Notes under the pieces: model-generated | Databases searched by the model: none | Told to the model about the DNA's origin: nothing | The model's input: only the letters and a program-made list of their open reading frames with translations | Program-made: the position numbers and the translations under genes | Shown here: one piece after another, positions 57,111-64,000 of the stretch | How positions within the stretch are numbered: the first letter of the stretch is position 1 | Layout of the letters: each line of letters begins with the position of its first letter | NCBI RefSeq assembly: GCF_024623725.1 | Contig: NZ_JANKHG010000026.1 | Span: 1 to 64,000 of the forward strand | Length of the DNA stretch: 64,000 bases | Direction of reading: 5' to 3' | Source of the DNA: Limnobacter parvus | GTDB taxonomy: Bacteria > Pseudomonadota > Gammaproteobacteria > Burkholderiales > Burkholderiaceae_B

Positions 57111-57897
57111 AGTAATTCCAGTTTCAAGGCTTGGACCGCAATGGGCGGGTGTGAAAGTGCTGGTGACCGAAGCTGGGTTTCAGCAGGGCAACTTTCAACA
57201 AACCGCTTACGGGTTTAATTTGGGTGTGCACGTAGGCGATGAACCCTCTGAAGTAGAGGCACGCCGAGCGGCTGTTCAGGCTGAAATGGGCGCACCCATT
57301 GTGTGGCTGAACCAGGTGCATGGGTGCGATGTATTCAAAGCAAACGACCTTCCTGATTCAACTCCACCCCAAGCCGATGCTTCAATTACAACATTCGACC
57401 ACACCACTTTGGCAATCATGACGGCAGATTGTTTGCCGGTGGTGTTTGCCGCAATCAATGCTTCTGGCAAAGTATTGGGTGTTGGCGCTGCGCACGCGGG
57501 TTGGCGTGGTTTGCATGCAGGCGTTTTGCAAGCCACGGCGAATGCACTGGCCGACTCATGTGCGGTACCTGCCGGGCAGGTCAAGGCATGGATGGGGCCA
57601 GCCATTGGCCCAGAATCATTTGAAGTTGGGCAAGACGTTCTCGACGCCTTTGTTCAGCAAAATCCTTCGAATGCCGCCTGCTTCAAAGCAGATCAAACGA
57701 AAGACAAATACTTGGCCAATATTTACGCCTTGGCGCGCATTGCCCTTAACAATGTGGGAATTGTGAATGTTGAAGGCGGTGATCTGGATACCCTTACGGA
57801 TTCCCGCTGGTTTTCTCATCGGCGGGGGCAGCATCAGGGGGTTCCATCTGGCCGTTTTGCGACGCTAATTCGGCTTCTTCCCTCGCAAGTCGCTTGA
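57097..57897 (+). CDS. pgeF: Purine nucleoside phosphorylase / laccase-domain protein PgeF (YfiH)
   Basis: This 266-residue protein is of the multicopper polyphenol-oxidase-like (YfiH) family, assigned roles in peptidoglycan editing and purine nucleoside phosphorolysis. Hallmarks are NQVHGCDV, MTADCLPVVF and AAHAGWRGLHAGV, with the zinc/copper-type His and Cys residues in them. The frame continues upstream inside rluD; ATG 57097 overlaps the rluD stop and fits the family length. Its final 104 bp overlap the convergent small membrane protein gene. Confidence 0.92.
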   Translation: MRLNKVIPVSRLGPQWAGVKVLVTEAGFQQGNFQQTAYGFNLGVHVGDEPSEVEARRAAVQAEMGAPIVWLNQVHGCDVFKANDLPDSTPPQADASITTFDHTTLAIMTADCLPVVFAAINASGKVLGVGAAHAGWRGLHAGVLQATANALADSCAVPAGQVKAWMGPAIGPESFEVGQDVLDAFVQQNPSNAACFKADQTKDKYLANIYALARIALNNVGIVNVEGGDLDTLTDSRWFSHRRGQHQGVPSGRFATLIRLLPSQVA

Positions 57898-58048
57898 TCC
57901 GCCTCGATTTTGTTCCCATCAAATAAGCCAGCACACCACAGGGAAAAGCCCCGTAAAACAGGAAAGTGACCACACCTGCAACGAAGTTTGTTTCGGTGGC
58001 AGCCATCAGGGTGACTACGTACATCCAACCAATGATAACTATGTACAT
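57794..58048 (-). CDS. Small membrane protein, conserved near phaC
   Basis: This 84-residue protein has two helices (YIVIIGWMYVVTLMAAT and FVAGVVTFLFYGAFPCGVLAYLMG) and then a charged cytosolic tail (KSRRIKRLAREEAELASQNG). Similar short membrane proteins lie next to phaC in other Burkholderiales; the function is unknown. It overlaps the 3' end of pgeF on the opposite strand by 104 bp, so part of the tail is encoded by sequence that also codes for PgeF. ATG 58048 is the first start; 58024 is a second option. Confidence 0.75.
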   Translation of the reverse strand: MYIVIIGWMYVVTLMAATETNFVAGVVTFLFYGAFPCGVLAYLMGTKSRRIKRLAREEAELASQNGQMEPPDAAPADEKTSGNP

Positions 58049-58140
58049 CTTTGCTAACTCAAGGGTGAAGCGAATACACTGGGATGGTGCATGATATTTT
58101 CGGCTTCAGCAAACGGTAAGGGTCAGAGGCATACAATTAT

Positions 58141-58170
58141 TTGACAACTGAAAATGTTGCAATGCACAAT
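58141..58170 (+). promoter_or_regulatory. Candidate sigma-70 promoter of phaC
   Basis: A perfect -35 TTGACA (58141-58146) is followed after 18 bp by CACAAT (58165-58170, 4 of 6 matches to TATAAT). It lies about 57 bp before the phaC start, and the spacer contains the PhaR-like motif. Confidence 0.6.
58154..58167. promoter_or_regulatory. Candidate PhaR operator in the phaC promoter
   Basis: ATGTTGCAATGCAC matches 13 of 14 bases of a motif before phaR (62110-62123). It overlaps the spacer and -10 region of the putative phaC promoter, an ideal position for repression. PhaR-family repressors favour TGC/GCA-containing sites. Confidence 0.55.
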
Positions 58171-58226
58171 ATAAGGATAAGGCCGACGAGCCAAGGGTGC
58201 ACAAAGCACCCAAAAAGGAGAGGAAG

Positions 58227-60083
58227 GTGAACAAACAAATACCAGACTTCAATGAAGTCTTCGGTCAGCTATTGCCTGTTGCTGAACAAATGCAACAGCA
58301 GATGCAGGCCCAGTTTCAACAAGCCATGGGCGCATTTGGGCAGCCAGCTCCTATGCCTTCAATGGGTCAGTTTCCAGGCTTCCGGTCCATGGCCCCGCTT
58401 CAAAATGCGGCCATGGGTGCAATTCAGCCGTTTATGAATTCGATCATGGGTGCCTGTCAGTCTGCACTCAGCCAAATACCCATGCATTCCCTCACGCAGA
58501 TTCAAACCGAGTACACAGCAGAATTGTCTGCATTGATGGCATCTGCATTTTCTGCAATACCCAACCCGGATGGCAAACCCACTCAGCCAGTTCCGCTTGA
58601 AACCTGGATTCAGGGCGACAAACGATTCGCCGCACCCGACTGGCACGATCACGGTGTGTATGAATTTACAGCCGCCATGTATTCCTTGAATGCGAGATTC
58701 ACCAAACGCATCGTTGAGTTGGTGCCTTCTGAAAACCCGGACAAGCGCAAGGTGGCCTACGCCGTTGAACAAATGGTCGATGCGCTAAGCCCTTCGAACT
58801 TTTTTGTGACCAATCCCGAGGCGCAAAAAAAGCTTCTTGAAACCAAGGGTGAAAGCCTGACCCAGGCCATGCAAAACCTGATGGCCGACATGCAAAAAGG
58901 CCGCATTTCGCAAACCGACGAAAGTGCTTTTGAGGTCGGTGTGAATGTGGCGACTACGCCCGGTGATGTGGTGTTCGAATGTGAGTACTTTCAACTGTTG
59001 CAATACAAACCCACCACCGAGAAAGTGGGCAAACAGCCCATGTTGTTCGTGCCACCGTGTATTAACAAGTACTACATCCTTGATTTACAGCCTGCCAATT
59101 CGCTGGTGAATTTTGTGGTTGGGCAAGGCCACACGTTGTTTCTTGTTTCATGGAAAAACCCCACCGAAGCCGAAGGCCATTTTAGTTGGGACGGCTATGT
59201 GGAAGAGGGCGTGATCAAGGCCATCGAGGTGGCAAAGGCCATTTCCAAACAACCTAAGTTAAATGTGTTGGGCTTCTGCGTGGGTGGCACTTTGCTGGCC
59301 ACGGCGTTGTCTACATTGGCCAATCGCGGAGATGACAGCGTTAACAGCGTTACTTTCTTGACTACATTGCTTGATTTTACCGACACCGGTGCGCTTGGCG
59401 TGTTCGTGGATGAATCTCAGGTCAAAGCCCGCGAAGAAAGCATAGGCAAGGGCGGCGTGATGCCGGGCAAGGATTTGTCGAGTGCGTTTTCTTCCCTGCG
59501 GCCAAACGACTTGATCTGGAATTACGTGGTGAACAATTACCTGAAAGGTGAAAAGCCACCCGTGTTCGACCTGCTGTACTGGAACAGCGACAGCACCAAT
59601 TTGCCTGGTCCCATGTTCGCTTGGTACCTGCGCAATACCTACCTTGAAAACAAGGTGTGCCAGCCCGGTAAATCGGTGGTGTGCGGCATTCCGGTGGATT
59701 TGGGTTTGATTGATGTGCCTGTTTACATTTTGGCCACCCGTGAAGACCACATTGTGCCGTGGACCAGTGCATTTCAAACCAGTCATTTGGTCAGCGGTGA
59801 TTCACGGTTTGTATTGGGTGCCAGTGGTCACATTGCAGGGGTAATTAACCCGGCCAGCAAGAACAAACGCAATTATTGGGTGTGCGAAGGGGACATTCCC
59901 GACACGCCGGAAGCCTGGTTTAAGAAAGCCAAGGAAGTACCGGGAAGCTGGTGGAATGATTGGGCACAGTGGCTAGAGCCAATGAAGGGCGGCGAGGTAA
60001 AAGCACCCGCCAAACCTGGCAATGCCAAGTTCAAACCGATTGAACCTGCACCCGGACGATATGTAAAACAACGTGCTGTATAA
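58227..60083 (+). CDS. phaC: Class I polyhydroxyalkanoate synthase PhaC
   Basis: This 618-residue enzyme polymerises (R)-3-hydroxyacyl-CoA into polyhydroxyalkanoate at the granule surface. The catalytic Cys351 sits in the lipase-like box GFCVGG, with Asp507 in TREDHIVPW and His535 in GASGHIAGVIN. The N-terminal 100 residues are Met/Gln-rich (QMQQQMQAQFQQAMGAF), which is more than usual. GTG 58227 has a strong AGGAGAGG upstream; the frame extends ten codons back to 58197 without a better site. It leads phaC-phaA-phaB. Confidence 0.96.
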   Translation: MNKQIPDFNEVFGQLLPVAEQMQQQMQAQFQQAMGAFGQPAPMPSMGQFPGFRSMAPLQNAAMGAIQPFMNSIMGACQSALSQIPMHSLTQIQTEYTAELSALMASAFSAIPNPDGKPTQPVPLETWIQGDKRFAAPDWHDHGVYEFTAAMYSLNARFTKRIVELVPSENPDKRKVAYAVEQMVDALSPSNFFVTNPEAQKKLLETKGESLTQAMQNLMADMQKGRISQTDESAFEVGVNVATTPGDVVFECEYFQLLQYKPTTEKVGKQPMLFVPPCINKYYILDLQPANSLVNFVVGQGHTLFLVSWKNPTEAEGHFSWDGYVEEGVIKAIEVAKAISKQPKLNVLGFCVGGTLLATALSTLANRGDDSVNSVTFLTTLLDFTDTGALGVFVDESQVKAREESIGKGGVMPGKDLSSAFSSLRPNDLIWNYVVNNYLKGEKPPVFDLLYWNSDSTNLPGPMFAWYLRNTYLENKVCQPGKSVVCGIPVDLGLIDVPVYILATREDHIVPWTSAFQTSHLVSGDSRFVLGASGHIAGVINPASKNKRNYWVCEGDIPDTPEAWFKKAKEVPGSWWNDWAQWLEPMKGGEVKAPAKPGNAKFKPIEPAPGRYVKQRAV

Positions 60084-60106
60084 AAACTTAAAATAGGAGA
60101 GTCGAC

Positions 60107-61285
60107 ATGACTGAAGTTGTAATTGTTGCTGCGGGACGTACCGCACTTGGAAAATTTGGTGGTTCTCTGGCCAAAATTCCAGCCCCTGAACTGGGCGCCC
60201 ATGTCATCAAAGGTTTGCTTGAAAAAACCGGCGTCAAAGGCGAGCAAATTTCTGAGGTTATTCTGGGCCAGGTATTGACTGCCGGTTCAGGTCAAAACCC
60301 AGCGCGTCAAGCCGTGATCAAAGCCGGGTTACCCGTGGGTGTTCCAGCCATGACCATCAACAAGGTGTGTGGTTCAGGCTTGAAGGCAGTGATGCTGGGC
60401 GCACAAGCCATTGCCTGTGGCGATGCTGAAATCGTGATTGCTGGTGGCCAGGAAAACATGAGTGCTTCCCCGCACGTCATGATGGGTAGCCGCGATGGTG
60501 TTCGCATGGGCGACGCCAAGCTTGTAGACAGCATGATTGTTGATGGTTTGTGGGACGTCTACAACCAGTACCACATGGGCATTACCGCCGAAAACGTGGC
60601 CGAAAAGTACAGTATCAACCGCGCAGAGCAAGATGAATTTGCAGTGAAAAGCCAGAACAAAGCGGAAGCTGCAATTCAGGCCGGAAAGTTCAAAGACGAA
60701 ATTTTTCCGCTGACCATTCCCCAACGCAAGGGCGACCCGGTTGTGTTTGACACCGATGAATTTCCACGCCTTGGCGCCACTCTGGATAACATGACCGCGT
60801 TGAAGCCCGCCTTCAAAAAAGACGGCAGTGTAACCGCAGCCAATGCGTCTGGTTTGAACGATGGCGCAGCGGCAGTCATGTTGATGAGCGCCGCGAAAGC
60901 CAAAGAATTGGGCTTGCCTGTGCTGGCCAAAATTCAGGCCTATGCCAGTGCTGGCCTGGACCCGACCATCATGGGCATGGGTCCGGTGCCTGCATCGAAG
61001 AAGTGTTTGGAAAAAGCAGGCTGGACTGCTTCTGAGCTTGACCTGATGGAAATCAACGAAGCCTTCGCAGCTCAAGCGTGCGCGGTTAACAAGGAAATGG
61101 GTTGGGACACATCGAAAATCAATGTGAATGGCGGTGCAATTGCGCTGGGCCATCCAATTGGTGCTTCGGGTTGTCGTGTGCTGGTAAGCTTGATTCATGA
61201 AATGAACAAGCGCGATGCCAAGAAGGGTTTGGCTTCCTTGTGTATCGGCGGTGGTATGGGCGTGGCTTTGGCCGTGTCGCGGTAA
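60107..61285 (+). CDS. phaA: Acetyl-CoA acetyltransferase (beta-ketothiolase) PhaA
   Basis: This 392-residue biosynthetic thiolase joins two acetyl-CoA to acetoacetyl-CoA. Catalytic Cys88 is in [11 protein letters not shown], the His/Gly motif is [10 protein letters not shown], and the second Cys is in [12 protein letters not shown] near the end. AGGAGA precedes the ATG, 23 bp after phaC. It provides the first step of 3-hydroxybutyrate monomer synthesis. Confidence 0.96.
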   Translation: MTEVVIVAAGRTALGKFGGSLAKIPAPELGAHVIKGLLEKTGVKGEQISEVILGQVLTAGSGQNPARQAVIKAGLPVGVPAMTINKVCGSGLKAVMLGAQAIACGDAEIVIAGGQENMSASPHVMMGSRDGVRMGDAKLVDSMIVDGLWDVYNQYHMGITAENVAEKYSINRAEQDEFAVKSQNKAEAAIQAGKFKDEIFPLTIPQRKGDPVVFDTDEFPRLGATLDNMTALKPAFKKDGSVTAANASGLNDGAAAVMLMSAAKAKELGLPVLAKIQAYASAGLDPTIMGMGPVPASKKCLEKAGWTASELDLMEINEAFAAQACAVNKEMGWDTSKINVNGGAIALGHPIGASGCRVLVSLIHEMNKRDAKKGLASLCIGGGMGVALAVSR

Positions 61286-61321
61286 GTTTGAATTTATATA
61301 AATAAAGAAGGGATGTGAATC

Positions 61322-62065
61322 ATGAGTGAACCAAAAGTAGCGTATGTAACAGGTGGTATGGGTGGCATTGGAACGGCCATTTGCAAGAAGTTGTGTGAGT
61401 CTGGTTACCGCGTAATCGCGGGCTGTGGCCCCAATTCACCACGCAAGGAAAAATGGCTGGGCGAAATGCGCAGCGCAGGCTACGAAGTGTATGCCAGCGA
61501 AGGCAATGTGGCCGATTGGGACAGCACAGTAACCGCGTTCGAGAAAGTGCGCGCCGAGCACGGCACTGTTTCAATTCTTGTGAACAACGCGGGTATTACC
61601 CGCGACGGCACCTTTGTAAAAATGAGCCGTGACGATTGGTCTGCCGTGATCGACACCAACCTGAACTCATTGTTCAATGTGACCAAGCAGGTTATTGGTG
61701 GCATGGTTGAGCAAGGCTTTGGCCGCATCATCAACATTTCCTCGGTAAATGGGCAAAAGGGTCAGTTTGGTCAAACCAACTACTCCACAGCCAAAGCGGG
61801 CTTGCGCGGTTTCACCATGGCATTGGCACAAGAAGTGGCGTCAAAAGGCGTGACAGTGAACACCGTTTCCCCCGGCTACATTGGTACAGACATGGTTCGC
61901 GCCATTCGTCCCGATGTACTGGAAAAAATTGTCAGCACCATTCCGGTAAAACGTTTGGGCACGCCTGAGGAAATCGCTTCCATTTGCGCATGGTTGGCTT
62001 CTGAAGACTCTGGTTTTTCAACCGGCGCTGACTTCTCGTTGAACGGCGGCTTGCACATGGGTTAA
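61322..62065 (+). CDS. phaB: Acetoacetyl-CoA reductase PhaB
   Basis: This 247-residue NADPH-dependent short-chain dehydrogenase reduces acetoacetyl-CoA to (R)-3-hydroxybutyryl-CoA. The cofactor loop is TGGMGGIG, the NNAG motif is LVNNAGITRDGTF, and the catalytic Ser-Tyr-Lys are in NISSVNGQKGQFGQTNYSTAK. AAGGGA lies before the ATG. It is the third gene of phaC-phaA-phaB and is followed by a strong terminator. Confidence 0.96.
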   Translation: MSEPKVAYVTGGMGGIGTAICKKLCESGYRVIAGCGPNSPRKEKWLGEMRSAGYEVYASEGNVADWDSTVTAFEKVRAEHGTVSILVNNAGITRDGTFVKMSRDDWSAVIDTNLNSLFNVTKQVIGGMVEQGFGRIINISSVNGQKGQFGQTNYSTAKAGLRGFTMALAQEVASKGVTVNTVSPGYIGTDMVRAIRPDVLEKIVSTIPVKRLGTPEEIASICAWLASEDSGFSTGADFSLNGGLHMG

Positions 62066-62109
62066 CACCCGGCGCATTTTTGGCAACGAAACGCCAAAAA
62101 GACGGTATG

Positions 62110-62123
62110 ATGTTGCACTGCAC
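62110..62123. promoter_or_regulatory. Candidate PhaR operator upstream of phaR
   Basis: ATGTTGCACTGCAC matches 13 of 14 bases of the phaC-promoter motif. It overlaps the left arm of the phaB terminator, so it could simply be part of that hairpin. A TTGTGCAA palindrome follows at 62165-62172. Confidence 0.45.
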
Positions 62124-62152
62124 GTTGAAAAGCGTGCAGTGCTTTGTTTTTT
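62115..62152 (+). terminator. Intrinsic terminator of phaC-phaA-phaB
   Basis: GCACTGCACG (62115-62124) and CGTGCAGTGC (62133-62142) form a perfect 10-bp stem with an 8-nt loop, followed by a T-rich tract. Confidence 0.92.
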
Positions 62153-62272
62153 GTAAGTGCTTGTTTGTGCAAGATTGTTTGCTAGTCTTTGGAACAGGTA
62201 AGCACCTGCAACCAGACCGCACACCCACGCAGGTGCGGCGGCGTACAACACCATAAAAAAGAGATGAGAGGC

Positions 62273-62890
62273 ATGGCTGAAGCAACACGACTGATCAAAA
62301 AGTACCCGAATCGACGTTTGTACGACACCCAGACCAGCAGTTACATCACCTTGGGCGATGTCAAAGTACTGGTGCTTGAAAACGAAGGCTTTCAGGTCGT
62401 GGATGCGAAAAGCGGTGACGATTTAACCCGCAGTATTTTGCTCCAGATTATTCTGGAAGAAGAAACTGCTGGCGTGCCAATTTTCACCTCACCCATGCTG
62501 TCGCAGATCATTCGGTTTTATGGCAATGCGATGCAGGGCATCATGGGCACGTTTCTGGAAAAGAATTTGCAAGCTTTCATGGACATTCAGAACAGCTTTC
62601 AAGACCAGGGCAAAAATGTGGCCGACGGCAGCCAGTTTGCCAACCCGGAATTGTGGTCACAGTTCATGAGTGTACAAACGCCTGTCATTCAAAGCATGAT
62701 GAGCAATTACATTGAGCAAAGCAAAAACATGTTTGTGCAAATGCAGGACCAGTTTCAAAACCAGACCCGCAGTATGTTTACAAACTTTGGATTTCCAAAC
62801 CCGGGCGAATTTCCCGGCATGACGGGTATGCCAGGCATGCCCGGAACCCCCGGCGCTTCGAAAGACAAACCGGACCCCACCAAAAAATAA
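62273..62890 (+). CDS. phaR: Polyhydroxyalkanoate synthesis repressor PhaR
   Basis: This 205-residue regulator has the conserved N-terminal DNA-binding domain ([20 protein letters not shown]), a central part that binds PHA (about 60-110), and a Gln/Met/Phe-rich C-terminal region. It ends in an unusual Pro-Gly-Met run ([17 protein letters not shown]). PhaR represses phasin genes and itself, and is released by binding nascent granules. ATG 62273 ([10 protein letters not shown]) is chosen, with GAGA eight bases upstream; ATG 62264 is an alternative. It lies 207 bp after phaB, with its own likely promoter and a TGC-rich motif ahead. Confidence 0.94.
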   Translation: MAEATRLIKKYPNRRLYDTQTSSYITLGDVKVLVLENEGFQVVDAKSGDDLTRSILLQIILEEETAGVPIFTSPMLSQIIRFYGNAMQGIMGTFLEKNLQAFMDIQNSFQDQGKNVADGSQFANPELWSQFMSVQTPVIQSMMSNYIEQSKNMFVQMQDQFQNQTRSMFTNFGFPNPGEFPGMTGMPGMPGTPGASKDKPDPTKK

Positions 62891-62898
62891 CACTGAAC

Positions 62899-64000
62899 AT
62901 GCAAGACGACACCTTTACTGCCAAGCGCCCACCGAGTGTGGGCTTTGTTTCTTTGGGTTGCCCAAAGGCCCTTGTGGATTCCGAGCGAATTCTGACCCAG
63001 TTGAAGGTAGAGGGGTACCACGTGTCCGCTTCCTACGAAGGAGCAGACTTGATCGTGGTGAACACCTGCGGTTTTATTGACAGCGCCGTGCAGGAAAGCC
63101 TGGACGCAATTGGCGAGGCCATGCACGCCAATGGCAAAGTGATCGTAACGGGTTGCCTGGGTGCCAAAAACGGCAACGAAGGCAAAGAGCTGATTACCAA
63201 CCTGCACCCCAAGGTGCTGGCGGTAACTGGCCCGCATGCCACCGAAGAAGTGATGCAGGCAGTGCATATTCACCTGCCCAAGCCACACGATCCCTTTATT
63301 GATTTGGTGCCCGACCATGGCGTGAAGTTGACGCCCAAACACTATGCTTACTTGAAAATATCGGAAGGCTGCAACCACCGTTGTACTTTCTGCATTATCC
63401 CGAGCATGCGTGGCGATTTGGTCTCTCGCCCAATTGGTGAAGTCATTCGCGAAGCGGAAAGCCTGAAGAAATCAGGCGTGAAGGAACTGCTGGTTGTAAG
63501 CCAAGACACGTCTGCCTATGGCGTTGATTTGAAATACCGCACCGATTTCGTGAATGGCCGCCCTGTAAAAACACAGTTTCAGCAACTGGCTGAAGAACTG
63601 GGCGAGTTGGGCATTTGGGTGCGCATGCACTACGTGTACCCATACCCCCATGTAGACCGTGTGGTGCCGCTGATGGCCGAAGGCAAAATTTTGCCGTACC
63701 TTGACATTCCCTTTCAGCATTCACACCCCGATGTTCTGAAGCGCATGAAGCGCCCCGCCAGTGGCGAGCGCAACATTGAACGTATTCGTGCCTGGCGCGA
63801 AACCTGCCCCGATATCACTTTGCGCAGCACCTTTATTTCTGGCTTTCCCGGTGAAACGGAAGATGAGTTCAAGCACCTGCTCGACTTCATTGAAGAGGCG
63901 CAGCTTGACCGCGTCGGCGTGTTTGCCTATTCCCCTGTAGATGGTGCAGTGGCCAACGCATTGGACAACCCGGTGCCTGAAGAAGTGAAGGAAGAGCGCC
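62899..64000 (+). CDS. rimO: Ribosomal protein S12 methylthiotransferase RimO (3' end outside window)
   Basis: The gene starts at ATG 62899 and runs off the end of the window after 367 codons. RimO adds a methylthio group to Asp of ribosomal protein S12. The N-terminal UPF0004 domain has cluster Cys21 ([12 protein letters not shown]), Cys57 (VNTCGF) and Cys86 (VTGCLG). The radical SAM motif is GCNHRCTFC with Cys158, Cys162 and Cys165. The later [10 protein letters not shown] region is typical. The C-terminal TRAM domain lies outside. It follows phaR by 8 bp, as in many Burkholderiales. Confidence 0.96.
   Translation, partial: MQDDTFTAKRPPSVGFVSLGCPKALVDSERILTQLKVEGYHVSASYEGADLIVVNTCGFIDSAVQESLDAIGEAMHANGKVIVTGCLGAKNGNEGKELITNLHPKVLAVTGPHATEEVMQAVHIHLPKPHDPFIDLVPDHGVKLTPKHYAYLKISEGCNHRCTFCIIPSMRGDLVSRPIGEVIREAESLKKSGVKELLVVSQDTSAYGVDLKYRTDFVNGRPVKTQFQQLAEELGELGIWVRMHYVYPYPHVDRVVPLMAEGKILPYLDIPFQHSHPDVLKRMKRPASGERNIERIRAWRETCPDITLRSTFISGFPGETEDEFKHLLDFIEEAQLDRVGVFAYSPVDGAVANALDNPVPEEVKEER

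Noticed and set aside
60374-61198. 274-codon minus-strand frame inside phaA
   Set aside because: Antisense shadow of phaA.

Overview
The window looks like chromosome of a free-living, aerobic betaproteobacterium of the order Burkholderiales. The gene orders mdh / CitE-like lyase / GntR / sdhCDAB-sdhE-gltA, odhAB-lpd-zapE, bamD / rluD-pgeF / phaC-phaA-phaB-phaR-rimO and a DUF2863 gene are all typical of that order. G+C appears close to one half by eye, which is low for Burkholderia or Cupriavidus and would suit a genus such as Limnobacter; the genus is an inference. I see no rRNA, tRNA, insertion sequence, prophage or CRISPR array.

Layout. 1-1.2 kb: the 3' end of a repeat protein and a Ser-rich orphan. 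1.2-4 kb: divergent fbpC and fbpB of a ferric-iron ABC importer with a Fur-like site between them. 4-6.8 kb: acnA. 6.8-11.2 kb: DUF2863, a sterol-desaturase-like enzyme, and a lipoprotein hydrolase divergent from an AraC regulator. 11.4-14 kb: acnB. 14-19 kb: a receiver-like orphan, an amidase and a diverged PEP-carboxylase-like protein. 19-26.8 kb: the AcnD/PrpF form of the methylcitrate cycle (prpB-prpC-acnD-prpF) with divergent prpR, a sigma-54 promoter and an inverted repeat. 26.8-31.4 kb: arfB, small membrane proteins, rlmF, an AsmA-like protein, a mini-lipoprotein and DUF1330. 31.4-39.5 kb: a TCA block (CitE-like lyase, mdh, GntR regulator, sdhCDAB, sdhE, gltA). 39.5-42.1 kb: a soluble protein with two Cache-like regions and a CheW-like end. 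42.5-49.3 kb: sucA, sucB, lpd, zapE. 49.3-49.8 kb: a gene-free stretch rich in inverted repeats. 49.8-55.8 kb: tex, a lipoprotein, a YdcH protein, a DinG-type helicase and bamD. 55.9-64 kb: rluD, pgeF, a small membrane protein, phaC-phaA-phaB-phaR and the start of rimO.

Together the genes cover most of the oxidative TCA cycle, with three aconitase-family enzymes and two citrate-synthase-family enzymes, plus propionyl-CoA disposal and carbon storage as polyhydroxybutyrate. The most useful non-coding signals are a 25-bp palindrome shared by the acnB leader and the mdh/gntR intergenic region, a near-consensus sigma-54 promoter for the prp operon, and a shared 14-bp motif lying inside the phaC promoter and ahead of phaR.
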